Below are positions 1 to 5,485 of a DNA stretch of 7,305 bases, piece after piece. The first letter of the stretch is position 1. Each line of letters starts with the position of its first letter. Both the position numbers and the translations under genes were made by a program. The stretch comes from Clostridiales bacterium (lineage in GTDB: Bacteria; Bacillota; Clostridia; Oscillospirales; Oscillospiraceae): the NCBI GenBank assembly GCA_019418525.1, contig DYBS01000108.1:1-7305 (forward strand), given 5' to 3'. Under the pieces are notes generated by a model. It was not told the origin of the DNA. It ran no database searches and was given only the letters and a program-made list of their open reading frames with translations.

Positions 1-367
1 CCCCAATGGGGAGCAGCGCGCGGACCTGTTCCTGTGTGGCGCCGTAGTCCGGCGCGATACTCCAGAGGAGCTTTACCTGTTCCGCCAACATCTCCATCTG
101 ATCGATCCGGTACAGCATCAGCCAGAGAATATTCCGTTCGCCGCCCTGGTCAATGACACCGTTGATCTCAAACTCCCGCCTCTCTCTGGGGAGCCGCTCG
201 GTGAGCAGAAAGGCCCGGTACCACTCCGGCAGACGGTACCCATACCACGCCTCAAACTCCGCCAGCTCCTCCTCCGTGATGGTGGAGGGGCAGCGCTCTG
301 TCAGCCACCCCCGCCGGGCACAGCACGCAAACAGTCTGGCCATTTCTTCCTGTTCCGCCTTCCCCAT
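1..367 (-). CDS. SMI1/KNR4 (SUKH)-like protein, C-terminus beyond window
   Basis: The frame opens at an ATG at 367 and runs off the left edge with 122 codons and no stop. An AAAGGAGA ribosome binding site lies about 6 nt upstream. Residues 29-52 (TITEEELAEFEAWYGYRL, then PEWYRAFL) match the start of the SMI1/KNR4 or SUKH fold: a short helix beginning ITEEEL, then a Tyr-Gly-x-x-Leu-Pro turn and a Tyr-Arg-x-Phe-Leu helix. The visible end, LLPIG, fits the strand that usually follows in this family. Bacterial SUKH proteins are often immunity proteins against polymorphic toxins, but many are orphans of unknown role. No toxin gene is visible. The gene lies 29 nt beyond the operon terminator with no clear promoter in that gap, so it depends on read-through or on a promoter further upstream. 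The family call is by eye on a partial protein. Confidence 0.7.
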   Translation of the reverse strand, partial: MGKAEQEEMARLFACCARRGWLTERCPSTITEEELAEFEAWYGYRLPEWYRAFLLTERLPRERREFEINGVIDQGGERNILWLMLYRIDQMEMLAEQVKLLWSIAPDYGATQEQVRALLPIG

Positions 368-396
368 ACTGGTTCTCCTTTCTCCCATCATCCGAG

Positions 397-434
397 AAAA
401 GGAGCGTGTCGAGGTACTTCGACACGCTCCTTTT
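397..434 (-). terminator. Rho-independent terminator of the seven-gene operon, probably bidirectional
   Basis: A perfect 16-bp inverted repeat pairs 397-412 (AAAAGGAGCGTGTCGA) with 419-434 around a 6-nt loop. Read leftward, the hairpin begins one base after the TAA stop of the 436-843 gene and its right arm ends in TTTT followed by CTC, as in an intrinsic terminator. The A-run on the other arm gives TTTTCTT rightward, so it could also stop transcription coming from the left. It marks the end of the leftward operon. Confidence 0.9.
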
Positions 435-435
435 C

Positions 436-843
436 TTATGGCTCGATCACCATATCGTAGTATTCCTCTCCGTCCTCCTCATAGGGCACGGCGTACATCC
501 GCTTTCCCAGGAGGGTGCGCAGCGCCCGAATGTCCTCCAGACAGGGCGAGCCAAACTCCTGGTAGCAGATCTTCTCGCTCCCGGCATTGCGCTCTTCATA
601 GAAATCTGTCACGGACACACGGAACTCATCCAGAATCCCCTCGATGGGCACCTGGGGGATCGCCCGGGGGGTACCGTCCTCCTCCCCGTAGCACTCCGGC
701 TCCAGTTCAAAGGTGAGGGAGGTCACATAGATGGGTCCCTTCACAATACCGTAGGGATCGGGAGCGCGGTAGATATCCGGCTCCACCTCTTCATAGGGCG
801 GCTTGGCGTATTTCTCCGGGGTAAAGTTTTGAAAGTTCTTCAT
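436..843 (-). CDS. Uncharacterised 135-residue acidic protein, last gene of operon
   Basis: I do not recognise this family. The ATG at 843 gives 135 residues starting MKNFQNFTPEKYAKPPYEEV. A GTG at 873 in the same frame would add ten residues but would overlap mrp by 26 nt; neither start has a good Shine-Dalgarno, so translation is probably coupled to mrp, whose stop lies 4 nt upstream. The protein is soluble-looking: no signal peptide or membrane segment, many Glu, Asp, Tyr and Pro residues, and a C-terminus (VPYEEDGEEYYDMVIEP) that is strikingly acidic. Two cysteines (in ICYQEFGSPCLEDI) lie close together near residue 100, too few for a clear metal site. The alternation of short beta-like strands and turns suggests a small alpha/beta domain. 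Its place after mrp and before the terminator says only that it is co-transcribed. Confidence 0.8.
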   Translation of the reverse strand: MKNFQNFTPEKYAKPPYEEVEPDIYRAPDPYGIVKGPIYVTSLTFELEPECYGEEDGTPRAIPQVPIEGILDEFRVSVTDFYEERNAGSEKICYQEFGSPCLEDIRALRTLLGKRMYAVPYEEDGEEYYDMVIEP

Positions 844-847
844 ACGC

Positions 848-1669
848 TTACTTGTCCAGGGCTTCAGCCACACCGGTCAGGTAGTTGGGCTCGTAGGTCT
901 CGATCTCGCCGCGGTCGCAGGCGGCGGCCAGGCCGGGGTCGATGGGCAGACGGGCCAGCACCTTCAAGCCGTGGGCCTGGGCCACCTCGTCGATGTGGCT
1001 CTCGCCGAAGATGTGGTGCTCCTTGCCGCAGTCGGGGCACTTGAAGTAGCTGTAATTCTCCACCAGGCCCAGGACGGGGATGTGCATCATCTCGGCCATC
1101 TTCACCGCCTTGGTGACGATCATGCTCACCAGGTCCTGGGGGGAGGTGACCACCACGATGCCGTCCACCGGCAGGGACTGGAACACGGTCAGGGGCACGT
1201 CGCCGGTTCCGGGAGGCATATCCACGAAGAGATAGTCCACGTCGCCCCAGATGACGTCGGTCCAGAACTGCTTCACCGCGCCGGCGATGACCGGGCCGCG
1301 CCAGATGACGGGGTCGGTCTCATTGTCGGTGAGGACGTTCAGGCTCATGACGGGGATACCGCCCTTGGACTCCACAGGGTAGATGCCCAGCTCGCTGCCC
1401 AGGGCCCGCTCGTGGATGCCGAAGGCCTTGGGGATGGAGGGGCCGGTGATGTCGGCGTCCAGGATTCCGACCTTTTTGCCCCGCTTGTGCATGGCGGTGG
1501 CCAGAGAGGAGGTCACCAGGCTCTTGCCCACGCCGCCCTTTCCGCTGACGACGGCGATGACCTTCTTGATATGGGACAGCTCGTGGGGCTTGGCCTCAAA
1601 GCTCTGGGGCTCGGTGCGCTCCCCGCAGCTCTGGCCGCAGGTGGAGCAATCATGGGTACACTCAGACAT
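848..1669 (-). CDS. mrp: Mrp/NBP35-type P-loop ATPase, Fe-S cluster carrier
   Basis: A 273-residue cytoplasmic ATPase of the Mrp/ApbC/NBP35 family, whose members bind a [4Fe-4S] cluster at a dimer interface and pass it to target enzymes. The deviant Walker A motif KGGVGKS is at residues 44-50, the DxD switch (DADITGP) at 71-77, and the family signature DMPPGTGD at 150-157. The paired cysteines CPDC at 211-214 are the usual bridging cluster ligands. The N-terminus carries four more cysteines (4, 8, 11, 15; MSECTHDCSTCGQSCG), reminiscent of the N-terminal cluster of NBP35 but more compact. The ATG at 1669 is chosen because it starts this Cys motif and has AAGGAA just upstream; the longer open frame to 1813 runs into the kinase gene. 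It follows the kinase gene by 56 nt and precedes the 436-843 gene by 4 nt. Its clients could include the radical SAM protein HemZ of the same operon, but that is inference. Confidence 0.95.
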   Translation of the reverse strand: MSECTHDCSTCGQSCGERTEPQSFEAKPHELSHIKKVIAVVSGKGGVGKSLVTSSLATAMHKRGKKVGILDADITGPSIPKAFGIHERALGSELGIYPVESKGGIPVMSLNVLTDNETDPVIWRGPVIAGAVKQFWTDVIWGDVDYLFVDMPPGTGDVPLTVFQSLPVDGIVVVTSPQDLVSMIVTKAVKMAEMMHIPVLGLVENYSYFKCPDCGKEHHIFGESHIDEVAQAHGLKVLARLPIDPGLAAACDRGEIETYEPNYLTGVAEALDK

Positions 1670-1700
1670 GCTTGTTTCCTTCTTTCTGTTTTCTCCAAAG

Positions 1701-1723
1701 CGGAGGGGCGAAAGGCTCCTCCG
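1701..1723 (-). other. Intercistronic stem-loop between kinase gene and mrp
   Basis: Arms 1701-1708 and 1716-1723 pair over 8 bp (core CGGAGG/CCTCCG, one G-T pair) around a 7-nt loop, directly after the kinase stop codon. Leftward, no U-run follows (CTTTGGAG), so it is unlikely to be an efficient terminator. It could attenuate, stabilise or help process the message before mrp, but the sequence alone does not show which. Confidence 0.4.
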
Positions 1724-1725
1724 TC

Positions 1726-2673
1726 TTACTTGTACTTGTAGGTGCCGCCGCCGATGAACTCCCGGATGAGGGACTGAGGGGCCACCAGGGCGCTGTCCAG
1801 GGGCTCGAACCACCGGAAGGCGTCCACCAGATCGTGGAGCTCCCGGAAGCGGGGGTTGGCGGAGTCCAGACCCTCCAGGGCCTGGCGCAGCTGCTGGGCG
1901 TAGTGGGTGAACACCGGCACCTCATAGCGCAGGGAGGAGTCCAGGATAATGTGGGCCCGGTTCTTGAAGGGGGAGATGTAGAGCTTCTCTCCCCGGCGGA
2001 CGTTGTGCCACATGGACATGGTCTCGGTGAGGTCGGTGCCCCGGAAGTTCAGGTCCCGCACCGCCCGGCGGGTGAGGCGCATCCAGGTGCCCTTAAAGCG
2101 GACCTCCTCCCCCTCCAGGATATTGGAGCGGGCCGAAATATAGAGGGTGGTGGCCTCCGGGTGCCGCCCGGCGATGTCGTCGTTGAGGGCGTGGATGCCC
2201 TCAAAAATGGCGATCTCGTTTTTCTCCAGCCGCAGGGGCCAGCCCCGGGCGTCGTTGCGCATCTGGCGGGAGAACTCGAACTTGGGGATAATCACTTCCT
2301 CCCACCGGGAGAGCTTCGTAAAGGTCTCGTCCAGCAGGTCCATGTCCAGGAGTTTGGGGGACTCGAAGTCGATCTCCCCCTCAGGGGTACGGGGCGCGGT
2401 CTTCCGGTCCAGGGTCTTGAAGTAGTTGTCCAGCGAAATCGTGTGGGAGGTGATCCCCCGGCGCTCCAGCTCCTCCTCCAGCTTGAGGGCGGTGGTGGTC
2501 TTGCCGGAGCCGGACGGTCCGGACAGAAGCACGATGGGGCTCTCGCTCATCCGGGCCTTGATGCGGTCCACCGCCTTCTCAATGCGGCTCTGATAGACCC
2601 CGTCGCACTCGGCCAGAAAGGCCTTGGGGTCGTCGTGGACCTTACGGTTGATCTCTTCCAGTTGGTAGGCCAT
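1726..2673 (-). CDS. Uridine kinase-like (phosphoribulokinase/uridine kinase family) nucleoside kinase
   Basis: A 315-residue P-loop kinase. The Walker A motif GPSGSGKT is at residues 52-59. SLDNYFK at 80-86 matches the Ser-x-Asp-x-Phe/Tyr-Tyr/Phe substrate-side motif of uridine kinases, followed by DFESPKLLDMDLL (102-114), where the family usually has an Asp-x-Pro-x-Ala-x-Asp stretch. IAIFEGIHALN (154-164) is the Walker B/EG motif region. The likely reaction is ATP-dependent phosphorylation of a nucleoside such as uridine, though family members differ in substrate. At 315 residues it is longer than classical Udk (about 210): there are roughly 45 extra N-terminal residues and a longer C-terminal part. 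Some clostridial relatives are much longer, with an N-terminal TGS-type region, which is absent here. The start at 2673 has AAGGAG 6 nt upstream. It begins 11 nt after hemZ. Confidence 0.85.
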   Translation of the reverse strand: MAYQLEEINRKVHDDPKAFLAECDGVYQSRIEKAVDRIKARMSESPIVLLSGPSGSGKTTTALKLEEELERRGITSHTISLDNYFKTLDRKTAPRTPEGEIDFESPKLLDMDLLDETFTKLSRWEEVIIPKFEFSRQMRNDARGWPLRLEKNEIAIFEGIHALNDDIAGRHPEATTLYISARSNILEGEEVRFKGTWMRLTRRAVRDLNFRGTDLTETMSMWHNVRRGEKLYISPFKNRAHIILDSSLRYEVPVFTHYAQQLRQALEGLDSANPRFRELHDLVDAFRWFEPLDSALVAPQSLIREFIGGGTYKYK

Positions 2674-2684
2674 GTTGTCTCCTT

Positions 2685-4193
2685 TCAGGTTTTCGGCCGC
2701 TCCTCCCGCAGGGAAAGGAGGAAATCGGCGGCCTGGCGCTTGCCGGTGCGCAGCTTTTCCAGGCTTTCCACATACTCGTGGGGATATTTGGGGTTGGCAA
2801 TGCGCTCGATGCGTCCGGTGCGGGGGTTCACCAGCTTGGTGACCCCGCCGCCCCCCAGAGATAGTATGGTATGGAGCTCTTCCATCATGCAGATATTGTA
2901 GAGGCTCTCCCAGCCCGGCTTGGTCCAGCCCACATTTTCAAAGGAGCCGGACATATACTTCTGCCGGTAGAGGTAATAGGGGATCTGCCCGTGGGTCCGC
3001 AGGGCGGACCAGGCGTAGGACAGCATCTGGTCCACCTCCTCCGCCGTGGGCAGCACCGGGCCCTCCCCGGAGCCGTCCCCCATGAGGCGGGAGCCCTTTT
3101 TCAGGGCCAGGGTGTGGACCGTCACGTTTTCCGGCTCCAGGGCCAGCACCTGGTCCAGGGAGGAGCGGAAGCCCGCCGGGGTGTCCTGGGGGAGCCCGGC
3201 GATGAGATCCATATTGACGCAGGGGATGCCGGAAGCCCGGACCAGCTCAAAAGCACGCAAAATATCGGCGGCGGTGTGGGCCCGGCCCATGGCGGCGAGC
3301 ACGTGGTCTTGCATGGTCTGGGGGTTCACCGACACCCGCTGCACGCCGTTTTTCCGAATAGCGGCCAGTTTTTCGGCCGTGATGGTGTCGGGCCGTCCGG
3401 CCTCCACGGTGTACTCGGTGCAGCGGGAGAGGTCGAACTGCTCTCCCACCCGCCCCAGCAGGACATTGAGCTGTTCCGCGCTCAGGGTGGTGGGGGTGCC
3501 GCCCCCCACATAGAGGGAGCGCACCACATAGCCCGCCCGCTTGAGCTCCGCGGCGGCGGCGTCCACCTCCTGAAGGAGCACCTCCAGGAAGGGGGGCAGC
3601 AGCTTCAGCGCCCGGCCCACGTCGGCCGAGACAAAGGAGCAGTAGGCGCAGCGGGTGGGACAGAAGGGGATGCCGATGTAGAGGGACACCTCGTCCTCTC
3701 GTAAACTCCGCTTGGCGGCCAGGCTGGCTTTGGCGCAGTCCATGGCCAGCTCCGCCCGGCCGGGGGAGACCCGGTAGACCTCCTCCAGCTCCCGCCGGGC
3801 CTCGTCGGGGGTGGCCCCCCGCTCCATGGCCCGGGTGGGGATCTTCACCGGGCGCACCCCGGTGAGGGCCCCCCAGGGGGGCTCATGCCCCAGCGCCTCC
3901 ACGCCCGCCCGGTAAAAGGCCAGCTTCAGCACTTTCTGGCAGGCCCGGTCCCGCAGGAGGGAATTTTCCGCCGGGACGGCGGGGACCTCCGCAGTTCCGG
4001 TGGTGTGCTTCCCGTTCCAGGTCAGCTCCGCCCGGGCGTCCAGGGTTCCCTCCCCCTCCGTCAGGGTGAGGCACACCCCATTCTCCTCCCCGGTGAGGGG
4101 GAGGTCGTACTGGGGGCGCTCCTCGGGGAAGAGGGTAAGCATCATCTGCTCGGCGGCATATTTGTAGTCGTGGCCCCGGAATTCCAGTCTCAT
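2685..4193 (-). CDS. hemZ: HemZ-type radical SAM coproporphyrinogen dehydrogenase
   Basis: A 502-residue radical SAM protein, the usual length for HemZ (about 500). The cluster motif C-x3-C-x2-C is at Cys178, Cys182 and Cys185 (IPFCPTRCAYCSF), GGGTPT at 230-235 is the SAM amine-binding stretch, and EAGRPDT (264-270), NPQTM (290-294) and MDLIAGLPQD (328-337) are further HemN/HemZ-like motifs. The N-terminal 165 residues, including PWGALTGVRPVKI at 106-118, are characteristic of HemZ and absent from HemN and HemW. HemZ is annotated as oxygen-independent conversion of coproporphyrinogen III to protoporphyrinogen IX, but its in vivo role in clostridia, many of which lack a full haem pathway, is unsettled. 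The ATG overlaps the upstream MBL gene's stop in an ATGA, with GGAGAG upstream, implying translational coupling. There is no sign of damage. Confidence 0.93.
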   Translation of the reverse strand: MRLEFRGHDYKYAAEQMMLTLFPEERPQYDLPLTGEENGVCLTLTEGEGTLDARAELTWNGKHTTGTAEVPAVPAENSLLRDRACQKVLKLAFYRAGVEALGHEPPWGALTGVRPVKIPTRAMERGATPDEARRELEEVYRVSPGRAELAMDCAKASLAAKRSLREDEVSLYIGIPFCPTRCAYCSFVSADVGRALKLLPPFLEVLLQEVDAAAAELKRAGYVVRSLYVGGGTPTTLSAEQLNVLLGRVGEQFDLSRCTEYTVEAGRPDTITAEKLAAIRKNGVQRVSVNPQTMQDHVLAAMGRAHTAADILRAFELVRASGIPCVNMDLIAGLPQDTPAGFRSSLDQVLALEPENVTVHTLALKKGSRLMGDGSGEGPVLPTAEEVDQMLSYAWSALRTHGQIPYYLYRQKYMSGSFENVGWTKPGWESLYNICMMEELHTILSLGGGGVTKLVNPRTGRIERIANPKYPHEYVESLEKLRTGKRQAADFLLSLREERPKT

Positions 4194-4801
4194 TTGCTCT
4201 CCAGCGCTTCCTTCAGGTAGAAATTATACTTCCGCTCGTGGTCCAGGGTGGAGGGGTCCATGTGGCCGGGCAGTACGGTCAGGTCCCCTTCCAGCGCGCC
4301 CAGGCGCTTGAGGGAGGCCTTCATATCCTCATAGCTGCCGCCGGGCAGGTCGGTGCGGCCCATGGAGCCCTTGAAGAGGGTGTCGCCGGTGAAGAGGGTA
4401 TTGCCCGCCCGCAGCACCACCGATCCGGAGGTGTGGCCGGGGGTATGGATAACCTCGAAGTCCACGTCGCCCATGTTCACATGGTCCCCGTCCTCGTAGA
4501 AGGTGAGCTCCCCCATCTCCTCGATGAAGAAGAAGGGTTTGGACATCTTGGAGTCGGCGGGGTGGACGTACACCGGCACCCCGGGCAGCTCCGGCCGCAG
4601 AGAGGGGATGCCCCGGGTGTGGTCGTAGTGGGCGTGGGTCAGGAGGATATACTGCACCTCCCAGCCCTCGCTGCGCACGGTGTCCAAAATGCGGGCATCG
4701 GCGGCGCCGGGGTCGATGATGGCGCAGTGTTTGGTGTTCTCGTCGGCCACCACATAGCAGTTGGTGGCCACGGAGGGCAGCAGAATGGTCTTGATCACCA
4801 T
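4190..4801 (-). CDS. MBL-fold metallohydrolase (glyoxalase II-like)
   Basis: A 203-residue metallo-beta-lactamase-fold hydrolase. The two-metal motif THAHYDH is at 55-61, the third metal histidine is in HTPGHTSGS (119-127), the bridging Asp in FTGDTLF (137-143), and the last metal histidine in LPGHMDPST (177-185). GRTDLPGG (148-155) is typical of the small glyoxalase II-like group. The family includes thiolester hydrolases (hydroxyacylglutathione hydrolase and relatives), but the true substrate of this clade is not known. The ATG at 4801 is preferred over an in-frame GTG at 4810 because GAGGTG at 4808-4813 is a ribosome binding site with 6-nt spacing to that ATG, and the GTG lies inside it. 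The stop overlaps hemZ by 4 nt. In many Clostridia this gene follows dtd directly; here a 225-bp insert-like region separates them. Confidence 0.92.
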   Translation of the reverse strand: MVIKTILLPSVATNCYVVADENTKHCAIIDPGAADARILDTVRSEGWEVQYILLTHAHYDHTRGIPSLRPELPGVPVYVHPADSKMSKPFFFIEEMGELTFYEDGDHVNMGDVDFEVIHTPGHTSGSVVLRAGNTLFTGDTLFKGSMGRTDLPGGSYEDMKASLKRLGALEGDLTVLPGHMDPSTLDHERKYNFYLKEALESK

Positions 4802-4807
4802 GGAAAT

Positions 4808-4813
4808 CACCTC
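4808..4813 (-). promoter_or_regulatory. Ribosome binding site that sets the MBL hydrolase start
   Basis: GAGGTG on the minus strand lies 6 nt upstream of the ATG at 4801. It overlaps the alternative GTG start at 4810, which has no site of its own, so the shorter 203-residue protein is favoured. The site lies just past the displaced dtd tail (stop at 4819), so it probably once worked by coupling to dtd translation. Confidence 0.7.
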
Positions 4814-4818
4814 ATAGA

Positions 4819-4890
4819 TTACATCTGGTCGGTGTCGAAGAGGATCGTCACCGGCCCGTCATTTTGAGAAAATACCTGCATATCCGCGCC
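4819..4890 (-). pseudogene. Displaced duplicate of the dtd 3' end (23 codons plus stop)
   Basis: These 72 nt match 5027-5098, the true end of dtd, with three mismatches. Translated leftward they give the same 23 residues and TAA stop as the intact gene, including the NDGPVTI active-site motif. They lack the first 124 codons, so this is a fragment. The copy directly precedes the ribosome binding site of the MBL gene, so it is probably the original 3' end of dtd, cut off when the hairpin-rich segment 4891-5026 arrived. An ATG at 4929, inside the insert and in frame, could open a 36-residue peptide ending in this tail, but no ribosome binding site precedes it. Confidence 0.85.
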
Positions 4891-5021
4891 CCACAGGGCT
4901 TCGCCCTGCGGGGACCCCTTCCCTTTCATCTGCTCGGGCGGAGTAAATCCGCCCGGCATCAAGGTTTTGGCTGCGCCAAAACGCTTGGGACGCGCCACTT
5001 GGCGCGGTTCGGCGCGGACCG
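4889..5021. mobile_element. Hairpin-rich insert in the dtd 3' region, possible small non-coding element
   Basis: The non-duplicated part is 4891-5026 (136 bp). It holds four clear stem-loops in a row: 4889-4913 (10 pairs, one mismatch, loop TTC), 4935-4955 (perfect 8 bp, CGGGCGGA, loop GTAAA), 4960-4987 (12 pairs with one bulge, core GTTTTGGC/GCCAAAAC, loop TGC) and 4991-5006 (CGCGCC/GGCGCG, loop ACTT). A weaker fold may lie at 5005-5021. None is followed by a T-run on the minus strand, so they are not ordinary terminators. No credible ORF or transposase is present. The layout resembles a miniature, non-autonomous or REP/BIME-like dispersed repeat. Mobility is inferred only from its position between direct repeats of the dtd end. 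Confidence 0.5.
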
Positions 5022-5026
5022 ACAGC

Positions 5027-5098
5027 TTACATCTGGTCGGTGTCGAAGAGAATGGTCACCGGCCCGTCATTTTGAGAAAATACCTGCATATCTGCGCC
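5027..5098 (-). repeat. Direct repeat copy 2: functional dtd 3' end
   Basis: This 72-nt unit is repeated at 4819-4890 in the same orientation, 69 of 72 bases identical, offset 208 bp. Similarity ends sharply on both sides: at the stop codon on the left, and after GCGCC on the right. The three differences (ACC/ACG, ATT/ATC and GCA/GCG codons) are all synonymous. Confidence 0.93.
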
Positions 5099-5470
5099 GA
5101 ATTCCCCGTGTTCCACGTGGAAGCCGCGCCCGGCGCACTGGTCCATGAAATACTCGTAGAGGGGCTTGGCCACATCCGGCTTGGCCGCGCCGGAGAAGCT
5201 GGGGCGGCGGCTCTTGGTGTCGGCGTAGAGGGTGAACTGGGAGATCACCAGTAAACTTCCCCCCACCGCCTCCAGATTGCGGTTCATCTTGCCGTTCTCA
5301 TCCTCAAAGACCCGCAAGCCGCAGATCTTGTCGCACAGCTTCTCGGCCTGGGCCTTGGTATCGCCGGGGCCCACCCCCAGCAGGACCAGAAAGCCCTGGG
5401 AGATGGCGCCGTTGACCTTGCCGCCGATCTCCACCCGGGCCTCTTTCACTCTCGTCACCACGGCTCGCAT
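5027..5470 (-). CDS. dtd: D-aminoacyl-tRNA deacylase
   Basis: A 147-residue protein of normal length for bacterial DTD, which hydrolyses D-aminoacyl-tRNAs (and glycine mischarged on tRNA-Ala) in the cytoplasm as chiral proofreading. The catalytic SQFTLYA motif is at residues 77-83 and the cross-subunit Gly-Pro motif NDGPVTI at 134-140; LRVFEDENGKMN (52-63) is also typical. The ATG at 5470 has an AAGGGGAG ribosome binding site, partly inside a small palindrome GGGGACTCCCC (5471-5481) that might modulate initiation. It lies 15 nt after the alanine-racemase-like gene. Its last 23 codons, including the Gly-Pro motif, are repeated 208 bp downstream, so the present 3' end may be the incoming copy. 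The reading frame is intact, so the enzyme is probably functional. Confidence 0.95.
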   Translation of the reverse strand: MRAVVTRVKEARVEIGGKVNGAISQGFLVLLGVGPGDTKAQAEKLCDKICGLRVFEDENGKMNRNLEAVGGSLLVISQFTLYADTKSRRPSFSGAAKPDVAKPLYEYFMDQCAGRGFHVEHGEFGADMQVFSQNDGPVTILFDTDQM

Positions 5471-5485
5471 GGGGACTCCCCTTTC

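Noticed and set aside
848..1813. Extended N-terminus for Mrp starting at 1813
   Set aside because: The extra 48 residues are Arg/Pro-rich shadow sequence overlapping the kinase gene; the ATG at 1669 has a ribosome binding site and opens the Cys motif.
1672..2901. Long open frame on the plus strand (about 409 codons) opposite the kinase and hemZ genes
   Set aside because: It is antisense to clear homologues, has low-complexity Gly/Leu/Val/His-rich sequence and no family motifs: a GC-bias shadow.
3868..3883. CCCCCC/GGGGGG palindrome
   Set aside because: Falls inside the conserved HemZ Pro-Pro-Trp-Gly segment, so it is explained by coding constraint.
4889..5021. Hairpin cluster as an integron attC site or CRISPR array
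   Set aside because: The stems differ from each other and have no regular spacer; there is no attC-type paired core-site layout and no cas or integrase gene.
4889..5021. Hairpin cluster as the dtd terminator
   Set aside because: No stem is followed by a T-run on the minus strand, and the genes beyond it lack an evident promoter of their own.
4864..5254. Short plus-strand open frames across the hairpin-rich insert
   Set aside because: Arg-rich, unrelated to known proteins, overlapping palindromes and antisense dtd; no start signals.
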